Shown: one piece after another, positions 56,538-64,000 of the stretch
Numbering within the stretch: the first letter of the stretch is position 1
Layout of the letters: each line of letters opens with the position of its first letter
Assembly (NCBI RefSeq): GCF_009745975.1
Contig: NZ_WHOL01000107.1
Coordinates: 1 to 64,000 of the forward strand
Direction of reading: 5' to 3'
DNA length: 64,000 nt
Source: Actinokineospora pegani
GTDB lineage: Bacteria; Actinomycetota; Actinomycetes; Mycobacteriales; Pseudonocardiaceae
Position numbers and translations under genes: made by a program
Notes under the pieces: generated by a model
What the model was told of the DNA's origin: nothing
The model's database searches: none
What the model saw: only the letters and a program-made list of their open reading frames with translations

Positions 56538-58683
56538 CGACCGCCTGCTTCTTGGCCAGGGCCTCGCCCTCGATGTCCACGTTCGGGATGGCCTTGTCCA
56601 GCCAGCGCGGCAGCCACCAGGCGGCCCTGCCGAGCAGGGTCATCACGGCCGGGACGATGATCATGCGAACCACGATCGCGTCGAAGAACACCGCGATGGC
56701 CAGGCCGAAGCCGATGGCCTTGACGAAAACCTCCGGGGAGAACACGAAGCCCGCGAACACGCTGATCATGATCAGTGCCGCGGCGGTGACCACCCGGGCG
56801 CCGTGGGTGAAGCCGGTGGTGATCGCCTCGGTGGGCTCGGCGCCGTGCACGTGCTCCTCGCGCATGCGGGTCACCAGGAACACCTGGTAGTCCATCGCCA
56901 GGCCGAACACGATGCCGACCAGGAAGATGGGCAGGAAGCTGATGACCGGCCCCGGTTGGTCCACCCCGAACAGGTCGGCCAGCCAGCCCCACTGGAACAC
57001 CGCCACGACCGCGCCGAGCGTGGCCGCGATGCTCAGCAGGAAGCCCGCGGCGGCCTTGAGCGGCACCAGCAGCGAGCGGAACACCAGGATCAGCAGCAGG
57101 AACGCCAGGCCGACGACCACGGCCAGGTAGGGCACCAGCGCGTCGTCCAACTGCTGGGAGATGTCGATGTTCACCGCGGTCAGGCCGGTGACGGAGACCC
57201 CCGCGCCGGGCACCGCGCCGTCGAGGTCGCGGATGGCGCGGACCAGGTCCTCGGTGGCGGTGTCGTTCGGCGCGCTGGCCGGGATGACGGTCAGCAGGGC
57301 GGTGTCGCCCGCCGGGTTGGTCGCCGACGGGATCGCGGCCAGCACCCCGGGCAGGCCCTGGACGCGCTGCGCGACCTGGCCGGCGGCCTGCTGGGCGGCG
57401 CCCGCGGCGGTGTCGACGACGACGGTGAGCTGGCCGTTGACGCCGGGGCCGAAGCCCTCGGCGATGAGGTCGTAGGCCTTGCGCTGGGTGGACTCCGGGC
57501 TCGCCGCGCCGTCGCTGGGCATGCTCAGCCGCAGGTCGAAGGCGGGCACGGCGATGACGCCGAGCGCGATCAGCGCCGCCAGCAGCACCGGGACCGGCCT
57601 GCGGGCGATGAAGCCGACCCAGCGGGCGCCCATCGCGGGCTTGGTCGCGTCGGCGCCCTCCGGGTCGCGGCCGCGCTTGCCCTTGACCTTCTCGCCCGCG
57701 AACCCGAGCAGGGCGGGCAGCAGGGTCAGCGCCAGCAGCACCGACACCGCGACGGTGCCCGCGGCGGCCAGGCCCATCTGGGTCAGGAAGGGGATGCCGA
57801 TGACCGACAGGCCCGCCAGCGCGATCACGACGGTGAGCCCGGCGAAGACCACCGCGGACCCGGCGGTGCCGACGGCGTGCCCGGCGGCGTCCTCGGGGTC
57901 GCGGCCCGCCACCAGTTCGTGCCGGTACCGGGAGACGATGAACAGCGCGTAGTCGATCGCGACCGCCAGGCCCAGCATCAGCGCCAGGACCGGGGTGTAG
58001 GAGGACAGGTCGGCGAACCCGCCGACGATGAACACGCCGCTGACGCCCAGGCCGATGCCCACGAGCGCGGTCAGCAGCGGCAGCCCGGCGGCCACCAGCG
58101 AGCCGAAGGTGATCACCAGCACCAGCGCGGCGACGATGATGCCGACCACCTCGGCCGGTCCGGTCGTCACCTGGGCCAGCAGCGCGTCGCCGCTGGCCTC
58201 CACGGTCAGCCCGGCGTCGCGGGCGGTGTCCATGGCCCGGTTCAGCTCCGCGCGGGACTCGTCGGTCACCAGCGCCCCGGAGACCGTGAAGCCCACCTGC
58301 GAGTAGGCCATGGTCGCGTCCGGGTTGAGCGCCTGGGTCTGGAACGGGTCCGTCGCCAGCGCGATCTGCTCCTGCCCGGCCAGTTCCCGCACCGCGGCGC
58401 CGATGGCCTCGCGGTACTCGTCCTCGGCCACTGAGCGGCCCTCCGGCGCGGCGAACACCACGCGCGCGGTCGCCCCGCCCGCGCCCGCCTCCGGGAACCG
58501 CTCGCCGAGCAGGTCGATGGCCTGCTGGGCCGGGGTGCCCGGGATCTCGAAGGTGCCCGAGGCGGGCTTGGCCAGGGTCAGCGCGCCGATGACGGTCGCG
58601 CCGAGCAGGACCAGCCACACCACAGCGGTCGCCCACCGCTTGCGGAACGAGGCCCGGCCGAGCCGGTAGAGGAAGGTGGCCAA
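56530..58683 (-). CDS. MMPL/RND family transporter
   Basis: A 717-residue RND-type membrane protein of the MMPL group, with two halves each having a first helix, a large external loop and five helices. Motifs in the first half include ALMLGLAVAIDYALFIVSRYRHEL, and in the second GIVFGLAMDYQVFLVTRMREE (the G-x3-D-Y proton-relay signature). MMPL proteins export lipids or drugs using the proton gradient. ATG 58683. It is flanked by a TetR regulator upstream and an SDR downstream in one operon. Confidence 0.92.
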   Translation of the reverse strand: MATFLYRLGRASFRKRWATAVVWLVLLGATVIGALTLAKPASGTFEIPGTPAQQAIDLLGERFPEAGAGGATARVVFAAPEGRSVAEDEYREAIGAAVRELAGQEQIALATDPFQTQALNPDATMAYSQVGFTVSGALVTDESRAELNRAMDTARDAGLTVEASGDALLAQVTTGPAEVVGIIVAALVLVITFGSLVAAGLPLLTALVGIGLGVSGVFIVGGFADLSSYTPVLALMLGLAVAIDYALFIVSRYRHELVAGRDPEDAAGHAVGTAGSAVVFAGLTVVIALAGLSVIGIPFLTQMGLAAAGTVAVSVLLALTLLPALLGFAGEKVKGKRGRDPEGADATKPAMGARWVGFIARRPVPVLLAALIALGVIAVPAFDLRLSMPSDGAASPESTQRKAYDLIAEGFGPGVNGQLTVVVDTAAGAAQQAAGQVAQRVQGLPGVLAAIPSATNPAGDTALLTVIPASAPNDTATEDLVRAIRDLDGAVPGAGVSVTGLTAVNIDISQQLDDALVPYLAVVVGLAFLLLILVFRSLLVPLKAAAGFLLSIAATLGAVVAVFQWGWLADLFGVDQPGPVISFLPIFLVGIVFGLAMDYQVFLVTRMREEHVHGAEPTEAITTGFTHGARVVTAAALIMISVFAGFVFSPEVFVKAIGFGLAIAVFFDAIVVRMIIVPAVMTLLGRAAWWLPRWLDKAIPNVDIEGEALAKKQAVDV

Positions 58684-58741
58684 CGGGGGTTCTCCTGTTC
58701 GGGGCGTGCTCGACCCGCCCCGGGGGGACGGTGGGGACGGT

Positions 58742-59356
58742 TCAGGGGGTGGGCGGTCCCACCGGCAGCCCGGCGCGCAGGTGCTCGAGGCACTGGCGCA
58801 GCAGGTCGGGCAGGGGCTCGTCGGTGTCGTGGGTGGCCCAGTAGGTGACCGCGGAGGCGAGCGCGGCGAGCACGGCGCCCGCGACGACGTGCGGCACGAG
58901 CCGCCGCTCGCCGGTGCGCTCGGCGACGACCTCGGCCAGCAGGCCGCTGGTGCGCTGCAGGGCCAGCAGGTTGTGCGCGAGCAGGGTCGGGCTCTCGGTG
59001 ATCACCCGGATCATCAGGGCGATGTCGTCGCGGCTGCCGATGATCTCCAGGGCCGCCTCGGGCAGCACGCGCACCAGCGAGTCCCACAGCGGCTCGGCCG
59101 GGGGCCGCTCCCGGACCCGGTCGGCGAGCGCGTGGTGGCGGCGCGACCAGCCGTCGATGATGGCCTCCTCGCGGCTGGCGAAGTAGTTGCGGAACGTGCG
59201 CGAGGACACCCCGACCCGTTCGGCCACCGACTCCGGCGACACCGCCGCCAGTCCGTCCTCGACCATGATCGACCACGCCGCGTGGCTCAGCGCGGCGCGC
59301 GTTGCCGCCTTCTTGCGGTCGCGCAGGCCGGGTTCGTCGGACACCCCACCCACCAT
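58742..59356 (-). CDS. TetR-family transcriptional regulator
   Basis: A 204-residue regulator. The helix-turn-helix spans AALSHAAWSIMVEDGLAAVSPESVAERVGVSSRTFRNYFASREEAII (residues 21-67). The C-terminal domain is all-helical and specific. ATG 59356; a GTG at 59344 (VSDEPGL) is an alternative start. It leads the operon with the MMPL transporter 58 bases downstream and is preceded by its likely operator, so it should repress the efflux genes. Confidence 0.87.
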   Translation of the reverse strand: MVGGVSDEPGLRDRKKAATRAALSHAAWSIMVEDGLAAVSPESVAERVGVSSRTFRNYFASREEAIIDGWSRRHHALADRVRERPPAEPLWDSLVRVLPEAALEIIGSRDDIALMIRVITESPTLLAHNLLALQRTSGLLAEVVAERTGERRLVPHVVAGAVLAALASAVTYWATHDTDEPLPDLLRQCLEHLRAGLPVGPPTP

Positions 59357-59363
59357 GGCTGGA

Positions 59364-59393
59364 ACTTTCCGGAATTGCAAATTTTCCGAAAGT
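59364..59393. promoter_or_regulatory. Operator of the TetR-MMPL-SDR operon
   Basis: ACTTTC-C-GGAA at 59364-59374 and TTCC-GAAAGT at 59384-59393 form an imperfect inverted repeat, 8 bases before the TetR start and inside an AT-rich patch suitable for a promoter. Its position suits autoregulation by the TetR protein. Confidence 0.55.
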
Positions 59394-59418
59394 GAAACGT
59401 ATCTCAGCGTGCTGGCCG

Positions 59419-60762
59419 TCAGGTCCGCTCGGCGTCGCCGCGGTCGCGCTGCAGGGCCATGCGGGCGAAGATCTGCTGCTCGGTGGCGACGCGCTCGGAG
59501 CGGGCCTGGCCGAGGAACGTGACCGCCCAGTGCAGCAGGGTGGTGACCCGGTTCTTGAAGCCGATCAGGTAGACGATGTGCACGGCCAGCCACATCAGCC
59601 AGGCGACGAAACCCGCCAGCCGCACGCGGGTGCCGACGCTGGCCACGGCGTGGAAGCGCGAGACCGTGGCCATGCTGCCCTTGTCGCGGTAGTGGAAGGG
59701 CGGCAGGTCGGGCTTGCCCGCCAGGCGGTCGACGATGGTGCGGGCGGCGTACTTGCCCTGCTGCATGGCGACCTGGGCGACACCGGGCAGGTTGTCCAGC
59801 GCCATCATGTCGCCGATGGCGAAGACCTCCGGGTGCCCGGGCAGCGTGGTGTCGGGTCGGACCTTGACCCGGCCCGCGCGGTCGAGCCCGGCGCCGGTCT
59901 GCTCGGCCAGCAGCCGCGCCAGCGGCGACGCGGCCACGCCCGCGGCCCACACCTTGGTGCGGGTGGTGATGCGCTGGGGGGCGCCGTCGGCGTCGGTGAC
60001 CTCGACGCCGGTGGAGTCGACGTTGACCACCTTGACGTTGAGCCGCACGTCGACGCCGAGGCGCTCGAGCTGCTGCTTGGCCTTGGTCGAGAGGCGGTCG
60101 CCGAACTGGCCCAGGACCGCGGGGGCGGCGTCGAGCAGGATGACCTTGGCCGTGGTGGGGTCCACGCGCCGGAAGTCGCGGTCGAGGGTGTTGCTGGCCA
60201 ACTCGGCGATCTGGCCCGCCATCTCCACCCCCGTGGGCCCGGCGCCCACGACGACGAAGGTGAGCCACTGCTCGCGCTCGACCGGGTCCTCGATCAGCTC
60301 GGCGATCTCGAACGCGCCGAAGATCCGCCCGCGCAGCTCCAGCGCGTCGTCGATGCTCTTCATGCCGGGCGCGAACTCGGCGAAGTGGTCGTTGCCGAAG
60401 TAGGACTGCCCCGCCCCGGCCGCGACGATCAGGCTGTCGTAGGGCGTCGTGGTCTCGCCGATGGGGCTGCGCGACACGACCTCCTTGCGCCGCACGTCGA
60501 TCCCCGTCACGTGGCCCAGCAGCACCGTGGCGTTGTCCTGCCGCCGCAGGACCTCGCGTGTGGCGGGCGCGATCTCGCCCTCGGACAGCACGCCGGTCGC
60601 GACCTGGTAGAGCAGCGGTTGGAACAGGTGGTGCCCGGTGCTGGCCACCACGGTGACGTCCACCGGCGCGCGTTTGAGCGTGCGGGCGGCGAACAGCCCG
60701 CCGAACCCGCTGCCGATGATGACGACCCGGTGCCTGCCGCCCTCGACGCCCCCGTCTGCCAC
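59419..60762 (-). CDS. ndh: Type II NADH:quinone dehydrogenase
   Basis: A 447-residue FAD-dependent oxidoreductase. FAD motif GSGFGGLFAARTL (about residues 17-29), FQPLLYQVATG, the NADH motif VVGAGPTGVEMAGQI, and the second FAD segment FAIGDM are those of NDH-2. A C-terminal hydrophobic stretch (FVAWLMWLAVHIVYLIGF) provides the membrane anchor. It passes electrons from NADH to menaquinone without pumping protons. GTG 60762 is preferred because GGAGGAG lies six bases upstream and it avoids overlapping the glycosyltransferase gene; a GTG at 60807 would extend it by 15 residues. Confidence 0.9.
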   Translation of the reverse strand: MADGGVEGGRHRVVIIGSGFGGLFAARTLKRAPVDVTVVASTGHHLFQPLLYQVATGVLSEGEIAPATREVLRRQDNATVLLGHVTGIDVRRKEVVSRSPIGETTTPYDSLIVAAGAGQSYFGNDHFAEFAPGMKSIDDALELRGRIFGAFEIAELIEDPVEREQWLTFVVVGAGPTGVEMAGQIAELASNTLDRDFRRVDPTTAKVILLDAAPAVLGQFGDRLSTKAKQQLERLGVDVRLNVKVVNVDSTGVEVTDADGAPQRITTRTKVWAAGVAASPLARLLAEQTGAGLDRAGRVKVRPDTTLPGHPEVFAIGDMMALDNLPGVAQVAMQQGKYAARTIVDRLAGKPDLPPFHYRDKGSMATVSRFHAVASVGTRVRLAGFVAWLMWLAVHIVYLIGFKNRVTTLLHWAVTFLGQARSERVATEQQIFARMALQRDRGDAERT

Positions 60763-60790
60763 CTGGTTCTCCTCCACGCGGTCGGTCACC

Positions 60791-62134
60791 TCATCCCATC
60801 CTGACACCGGGCCCTGGCCCCGGGACCGGGGCGGGCGGGCGGTGTTCGCTGCTCGCTGAGAAGTACTGGTCGACCGCCGTGTCCTGCCTGATTCGCGACC
60901 CGGCCTCCACCACGGCTGTCCCGAACAGGTCGGCCACCTCGCAGGCGTCGAACCGGCGCCGCCAGCGGTGCGCGCGGCCCAGGCAGCGGTTGCCGGTCAG
61001 GGTGGCGGTCGTCGAGCGCCCGTCCACCAGCTCGACCGTCCCGAGGTCGCCGTCGACGAGCGCCGCCATGGCGGCCGCCACCGCCGACGGGTGCAGGGGC
61101 GCGGACGCGGTGAGCCGGGCCCGGCAGCGCCGGAGCTGGTCGGGGGTCCAGGCGCCGCGGTGGACGTTGGCGCCGTAGAGGTCGGCGACGTGCGGGGCCG
61201 TGCCCGCGGGCAGGCGCACCCGCAGGTCCCGGAAGGTCTGGTTGAGCAGGGAGTGCGTGGTGCGGATGGGGTCCGCGCCCTCGGCGAGGTCGACCAGGAC
61301 GTCCGGGAGGTCGGCGGGCAGCGGGGCGCCGCGGGTGTGCGGCTCGGGGACCAGCGCGGCGAGCCGGATCGCCTGGGCGTCCAGGGAGTCCGAGGCCGCC
61401 GCCCGCCCGGCCCAGTCGGGCCCGTCGTGCCAGGCGACGGCGGCGCGCTCGCGGACCAGCACCGCGCCGCGGTTCCAGGCCCGGTAGGCCAGGTCCCAGT
61501 CCTCGCCGCCGTAGCCGACGAAGCGCTCGTCGAAGCCGCCCAGCTCGTGGAACAGGCTGGTGCGGCAGGCGAGCACGGCGCTGATGACGAAGCGGAAGCT
61601 GCGCCCGTCGGCGTTCAGGAGGTCCTCGGATCGCGCGTACTCCCGCTCCAGCCACTCCGGCGGCGGCAGCCTGCGGGCGGTCCGGGGATCGGCGTCGAGG
61701 GGGACGCCGGTGAAGTCGCCGTGCTCGCGCCTGCCGACGGCCAGGGCGTCGGGGCAGCGGGCGACCGTGCGCGTGATCGCCGCGAGGAAGCCGGGCTCGG
61801 GGGCGGTGTCGGCGTCGAGGAAGACCAGGACCTCGCCGATGGCGTGCGCCGCGCCGAGGTTGCGGGCCGCCGCCGCGCGGAAGCCCCGGTCCGGCTGTGC
61901 CACAACGCGCACGGGGACGCCACCGGCGGAGGGGGTGGGTGGGCGGGGTGACCCGTCGTCGGCGACGATGATCTCCGCGGGGAGCGAGGTCTGCGCGGCC
62001 AGCGCCCGGCACGTGCGGTCGAGCTGCGCGTGTTGTTCGAAGTGGACGATCACGACGGAGACCGACGGGGTGGGCAGCGGGTAGCGGTCCACCAGGTCCC
62101 AGCGGTTGTGCGGGACGAAGACGTCGGTCAGCAC
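60791..62134 (-). CDS. Family 2 glycosyltransferase
   Basis: A 447-residue GT-A fold enzyme. The N-terminal SVSVVIVHFEQHAQLDRTCRALAAQ, DDGS, and the DADT (DXD-like) motif are GT2 hallmarks, with the later GGEDWDLAYR segment (GalNAc-T/chondroitin-type acceptor region). About 170 extra C-terminal residues carry a second domain without clear motifs. It adds a sugar from a nucleotide donor, and the acceptor is unknown. GTG 62134 overlaps the preceding gene, and the three glycosyltransferases form one operon. Confidence 0.87.
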   Translation of the reverse strand: MLTDVFVPHNRWDLVDRYPLPTPSVSVVIVHFEQHAQLDRTCRALAAQTSLPAEIIVADDGSPRPPTPSAGGVPVRVVAQPDRGFRAAAARNLGAAHAIGEVLVFLDADTAPEPGFLAAITRTVARCPDALAVGRREHGDFTGVPLDADPRTARRLPPPEWLEREYARSEDLLNADGRSFRFVISAVLACRTSLFHELGGFDERFVGYGGEDWDLAYRAWNRGAVLVRERAAVAWHDGPDWAGRAAASDSLDAQAIRLAALVPEPHTRGAPLPADLPDVLVDLAEGADPIRTTHSLLNQTFRDLRVRLPAGTAPHVADLYGANVHRGAWTPDQLRRCRARLTASAPLHPSAVAAAMAALVDGDLGTVELVDGRSTTATLTGNRCLGRAHRWRRRFDACEVADLFGTAVVEAGSRIRQDTAVDQYFSASSEHRPPAPVPGPGPGVRMG

Positions 62135-63078
62135 GAAGCCTCCAGCACCGAGGCGTAGAGGTCGCGGTGCATCCCGCCCACGTCGAACCACCGCGCGGGC
62201 CCCGCCGCCCGGGTCACGGCCTCGTCGCGCAATGCCCGGTCCACCAGGTCGTCCAGGTCCTGGTCCGTCTCGTACAGGTGGACCGCGGAAGGGGCCATCG
62301 CGGCCAGCTCCCGCGAGTAGGCGCCCGCGGCCACCAGCGGACGACGGCCGACCGACAACCAGCTCATCACCGAACCGCTCGCGCTGACCCGTCGAGCAGG
62401 CGCCACCGGCACCGCCACCGCGGACAGCCCCGCCGCCATGCCCGGGTCGTCCAGCGTCCCGGTCACTGTGAACCGGACACCGAGCTCCTCGGCCACCGCG
62501 GCCAACCCCGCGGCGAGCCCCGCGTGCCCCGCGCTGGCCGCCCCCAACGCCACGACCTCCGGGCGCCACGGGTGCCGGGCCGCCGCCCGGATGACCTCCT
62601 CGTGCCCCTTTCCCGGGTAGACGAACCCCGCCACCCCCAGCGCGGTCCGCCGCCGTTGCCCGGCGTGCGCCGCGCGGTGAGGCAGCGGCAGCGGGATGAC
62701 ATCGGGCTTCTCGCCCGTCAGCGCCAGCACCTTCTCCGCCTCGTGCCCCGCCGACACCACCACGCGCGCGCCGGAGTCCAGCACCCGCCGGTAGGCCGCG
62801 CCACGGCGGGCGTCCCGCCCGGGGTCGGGGTCGTCCCCGGGCAGGTCGTGCACGGTGACGACCACTGGCCCGGCGACACCCGCGGCCCACCCCTCGAACG
62901 CCGACGCCGCCGTCGCGGCGGCACCGTCGTAGAGGCTGTCCGAGAACTGGACGTGCACGAGGTCCGCGCCGGACTCGACCACCCGCACCCCCCGTTCCAG
63001 GAGCAGTGTCGACAGGCACCGCGCGTGCCGTGCGACGCCGTGGCCCTCGGGCCCCGGGCAGTGCATCCGCACCCTCAT
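62128..63078 (-). CDS. GT-B type glycosyltransferase
   Basis: A 316-residue, slightly short GT-B fold glycosyltransferase. VHVQFSDSLYDG and VVTVHDLPGD belong to the N-terminal Rossmann domain, and FVYPGKGHEEVIRAA and V-x-P-V-A-P-A-x3-S-A-S-G-S-V to the donor-binding domain of GT4-like enzymes. The E-x7-E motif is not obvious, since SASGSVMSW stands in that place. ATG 63078 overlaps the preceding stop (ATGA). Probably works with its neighbours on a cell-envelope glycan or glycolipid. Confidence 0.8.
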   Translation of the reverse strand: MRVRMHCPGPEGHGVARHARCLSTLLLERGVRVVESGADLVHVQFSDSLYDGAAATAASAFEGWAAGVAGPVVVTVHDLPGDDPDPGRDARRGAAYRRVLDSGARVVVSAGHEAEKVLALTGEKPDVIPLPLPHRAAHAGQRRRTALGVAGFVYPGKGHEEVIRAAARHPWRPEVVALGAASAGHAGLAAGLAAVAEELGVRFTVTGTLDDPGMAAGLSAVAVPVAPARRVSASGSVMSWLSVGRRPLVAAGAYSRELAAMAPSAVHLYETDQDLDDLVDRALRDEAVTRAAGPARWFDVGGMHRDLYASVLEASC

Positions 63079-64000
63079 CCCCGCCACCGGGCCAGGACGT
63101 CCCGGTAGACCCGCTCGTGCGCGGCGGCGATCCCCGCGCGCTGCCGGGAGCGGTCGTCGGCCGAGGCCTGCCACCCGGGGCGCAGCTCCCACGCCGACCG
63201 GAGCTGGGCGGTGAGCGAGTCCGGCTCCGCCGCGGCGGCCTCCCAGCGGTACACCAGGCACGGGGCCTGCTCGGCGTAGCAGCCGCACGACGGCACCAGC
63301 GCCGCCGTCCCCAGGTCGTGGCACGCCTCCAACCAGCCCGAGTGCGTGCCGAAGCGGTACGGGAGCACCGACAGGTCGAGCGAGGCCAGGTACGCCCACA
63401 GCTCCTCGTCGCCGAACCGGGGGTGGACGCGCAGGTCGACACCCAGCCGCTCCACCCGCCGCGCGACGGCCCGACCGCGCTCGTCGTCGTGGGCGTCGAC
63501 GCGGACGGTCACCCCCGGCAGCGCGCTCGCGGCCTCGGCGAGCCGTTGCGCCACGGTGACCGGGTCGCTGTTGGCCCGCTGGCTCTTGGCGTGCACGCCC
63601 ACCACGAACCCCGGTCGCACGGGTCGTCCACCGCCCAGCCACCGCTCGTCGACGACGTGCGGGTGGGGGATGACCGACGCCGTCCTGCCCCAGCGGGAGC
63701 GCACCCGCGCAGCGGCGCCGCGGGTCAGCGTGATCAGCGCGTCCGCCGCCGGGATCAGCGCGTCGAGCGCCGCCGTGTGCCGCTCCGGCGTCTCGTGGTG
63801 CGGGTTGCGCAGGTCGTGCACGGTCAGCACCAGCGGCTTGCGGGCGGACCGCAGCGCGTCCGCCACGGCCAGGAGCTCGGCCGGTGTGCGGTCGTCGAAG
63901 CCGAAGTGCAGGTGCAGGAGGTCGAAGTCGGCGGCGTGCGCCCGCACCCAGTCCGGCCGCAGCATCACCGGGGGCCACCACTGCCCGGCGGGCGCGCCGG
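63075..64000 (-). CDS. GT-B type glycosyltransferase (5' end outside the window)
   Basis: The reading frame is open to the window's right edge, so the N-terminus is missing. The visible 308 codons have DFDLLHLHFGFDD, LTVHDLRNPHHE, VIPHPHV, and a donor-domain FGDEELWAYLASLDLSVLPYRFGTHSGWLEACHDLG (HSGW replaces the usual E-x-F-G). The W-W-P-P-V-M-L segment before the first start-like codons suggests coding continues upstream. Role as for the next two genes. Confidence 0.8.
   Translation of the reverse strand, partial: GAPAGQWWPPVMLRPDWVRAHAADFDLLHLHFGFDDRTPAELLAVADALRSARKPLVLTVHDLRNPHHETPERHTAALDALIPAADALITLTRGAAARVRSRWGRTASVIPHPHVVDERWLGGGRPVRPGFVVGVHAKSQRANSDPVTVAQRLAEAASALPGVTVRVDAHDDERGRAVARRVERLGVDLRVHPRFGDEELWAYLASLDLSVLPYRFGTHSGWLEACHDLGTAALVPSCGCYAEQAPCLVYRWEAAAAEPDSLTAQLRSAWELRPGWQASADDRSRQRAGIAAAHERVYRDVLARWRG

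Overview
The window is high-GC DNA with strong G/C at third codon positions, many GTG starts and pervasive 1-4 nt gene overlaps (ATGA, GTGA, TGATG). This points to an actinomycete. Mycothiol-type DinB/maleylpyruvate isomerase proteins, an actinobacterial DnaE1, DUF4232/DUF732 secreted proteins and a 7Fe-ferredoxin/FprB reductase suggest a Pseudonocardiaceae-like organism, but the genus is inference. No rRNA, tRNA, CRISPR array, transposase or phage gene was seen.

Layout. 1-4.7 kb: tail of an ABC permease, then a leftward operon of ECF sigma factor, zinc-finger anti-sigma factor, ABC ATPase, permease, membrane protein and small protein. 4.7-11 kb: luciferase-like flavoprotein, dnaE, LysR regulator, DinB protein. 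11.1-26.3 kb: a compact biosynthetic cluster. A stand-alone acyltransferase faces away from an eight-gene operon of AMP ligase, cupin with a cysteine-rich tail, iterative-type PKS (KS-AT-DH-KR-ACP, no releasing domain), LuxE-like acyl-protein synthetase, LuxC-like acyl reductase, KASIII-like protein with a substituted triad, cytochrome P450 and MFS exporter. 26-31.5 kb: a second MFS permease, two small membrane proteins, and a cobalamin-riboswitch-controlled BtuCDF importer with a short coupled leader ORF. 31.5-46.3 kb: housekeeping and accessory genes, including a four-EF-hand protein, AI-2E family permease, enoyl-CoA hydratase, SRPBCC/ArsR pair, a guanidine-III riboswitch with its SMR exporter, an MFS/HTH pair behind a triple GTGCAC operator, an orphan OmpR-type response regulator with a decayed histidine-kinase fragment nearby, two SDRs, a TPMT-like methyltransferase and an XRE/MmyB regulator. 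46.3-55.8 kb: redox genes: LLM flavoprotein, secreted CAP protein, P450/TetR divergon, flavodoxin-like protein, alpha/beta hydrolase, ferredoxin-FprB fusion with an AurF-type diiron oxygenase, and a DinB-like protein. 55.8-64 kb: TetR-MMPL-SDR operon, type II NADH dehydrogenase and three glycosyltransferases, the last cut by the window edge.

The cluster is the main point of interest. The PKS has no thioesterase or reductase domain, and the two next genes are a LuxE/LuxC-like pair. In bioluminescent bacteria that pair activates a fatty acid on LuxE and reduces it on LuxC to an aldehyde. The simplest reading is that the PKS chain is released or re-activated and reduced in trans to an aldehyde or alcohol, then shaped by the cupin and P450 and exported by the MFS protein. 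The AMP ligase, KASIII-like protein and separate AT would handle acyl loading or transfer. I do not recall a characterised cluster with exactly this gene set, but that is memory and not a database search.

Regulatory DNA is rich: two riboswitches, several perfect palindromes next to TetR, ArsR or LLM genes, a CsoR-like palindrome, a CRP-like site, and tandem strong hairpins in the long leader of the biosynthetic operon. All site assignments come from reading symmetry by eye.
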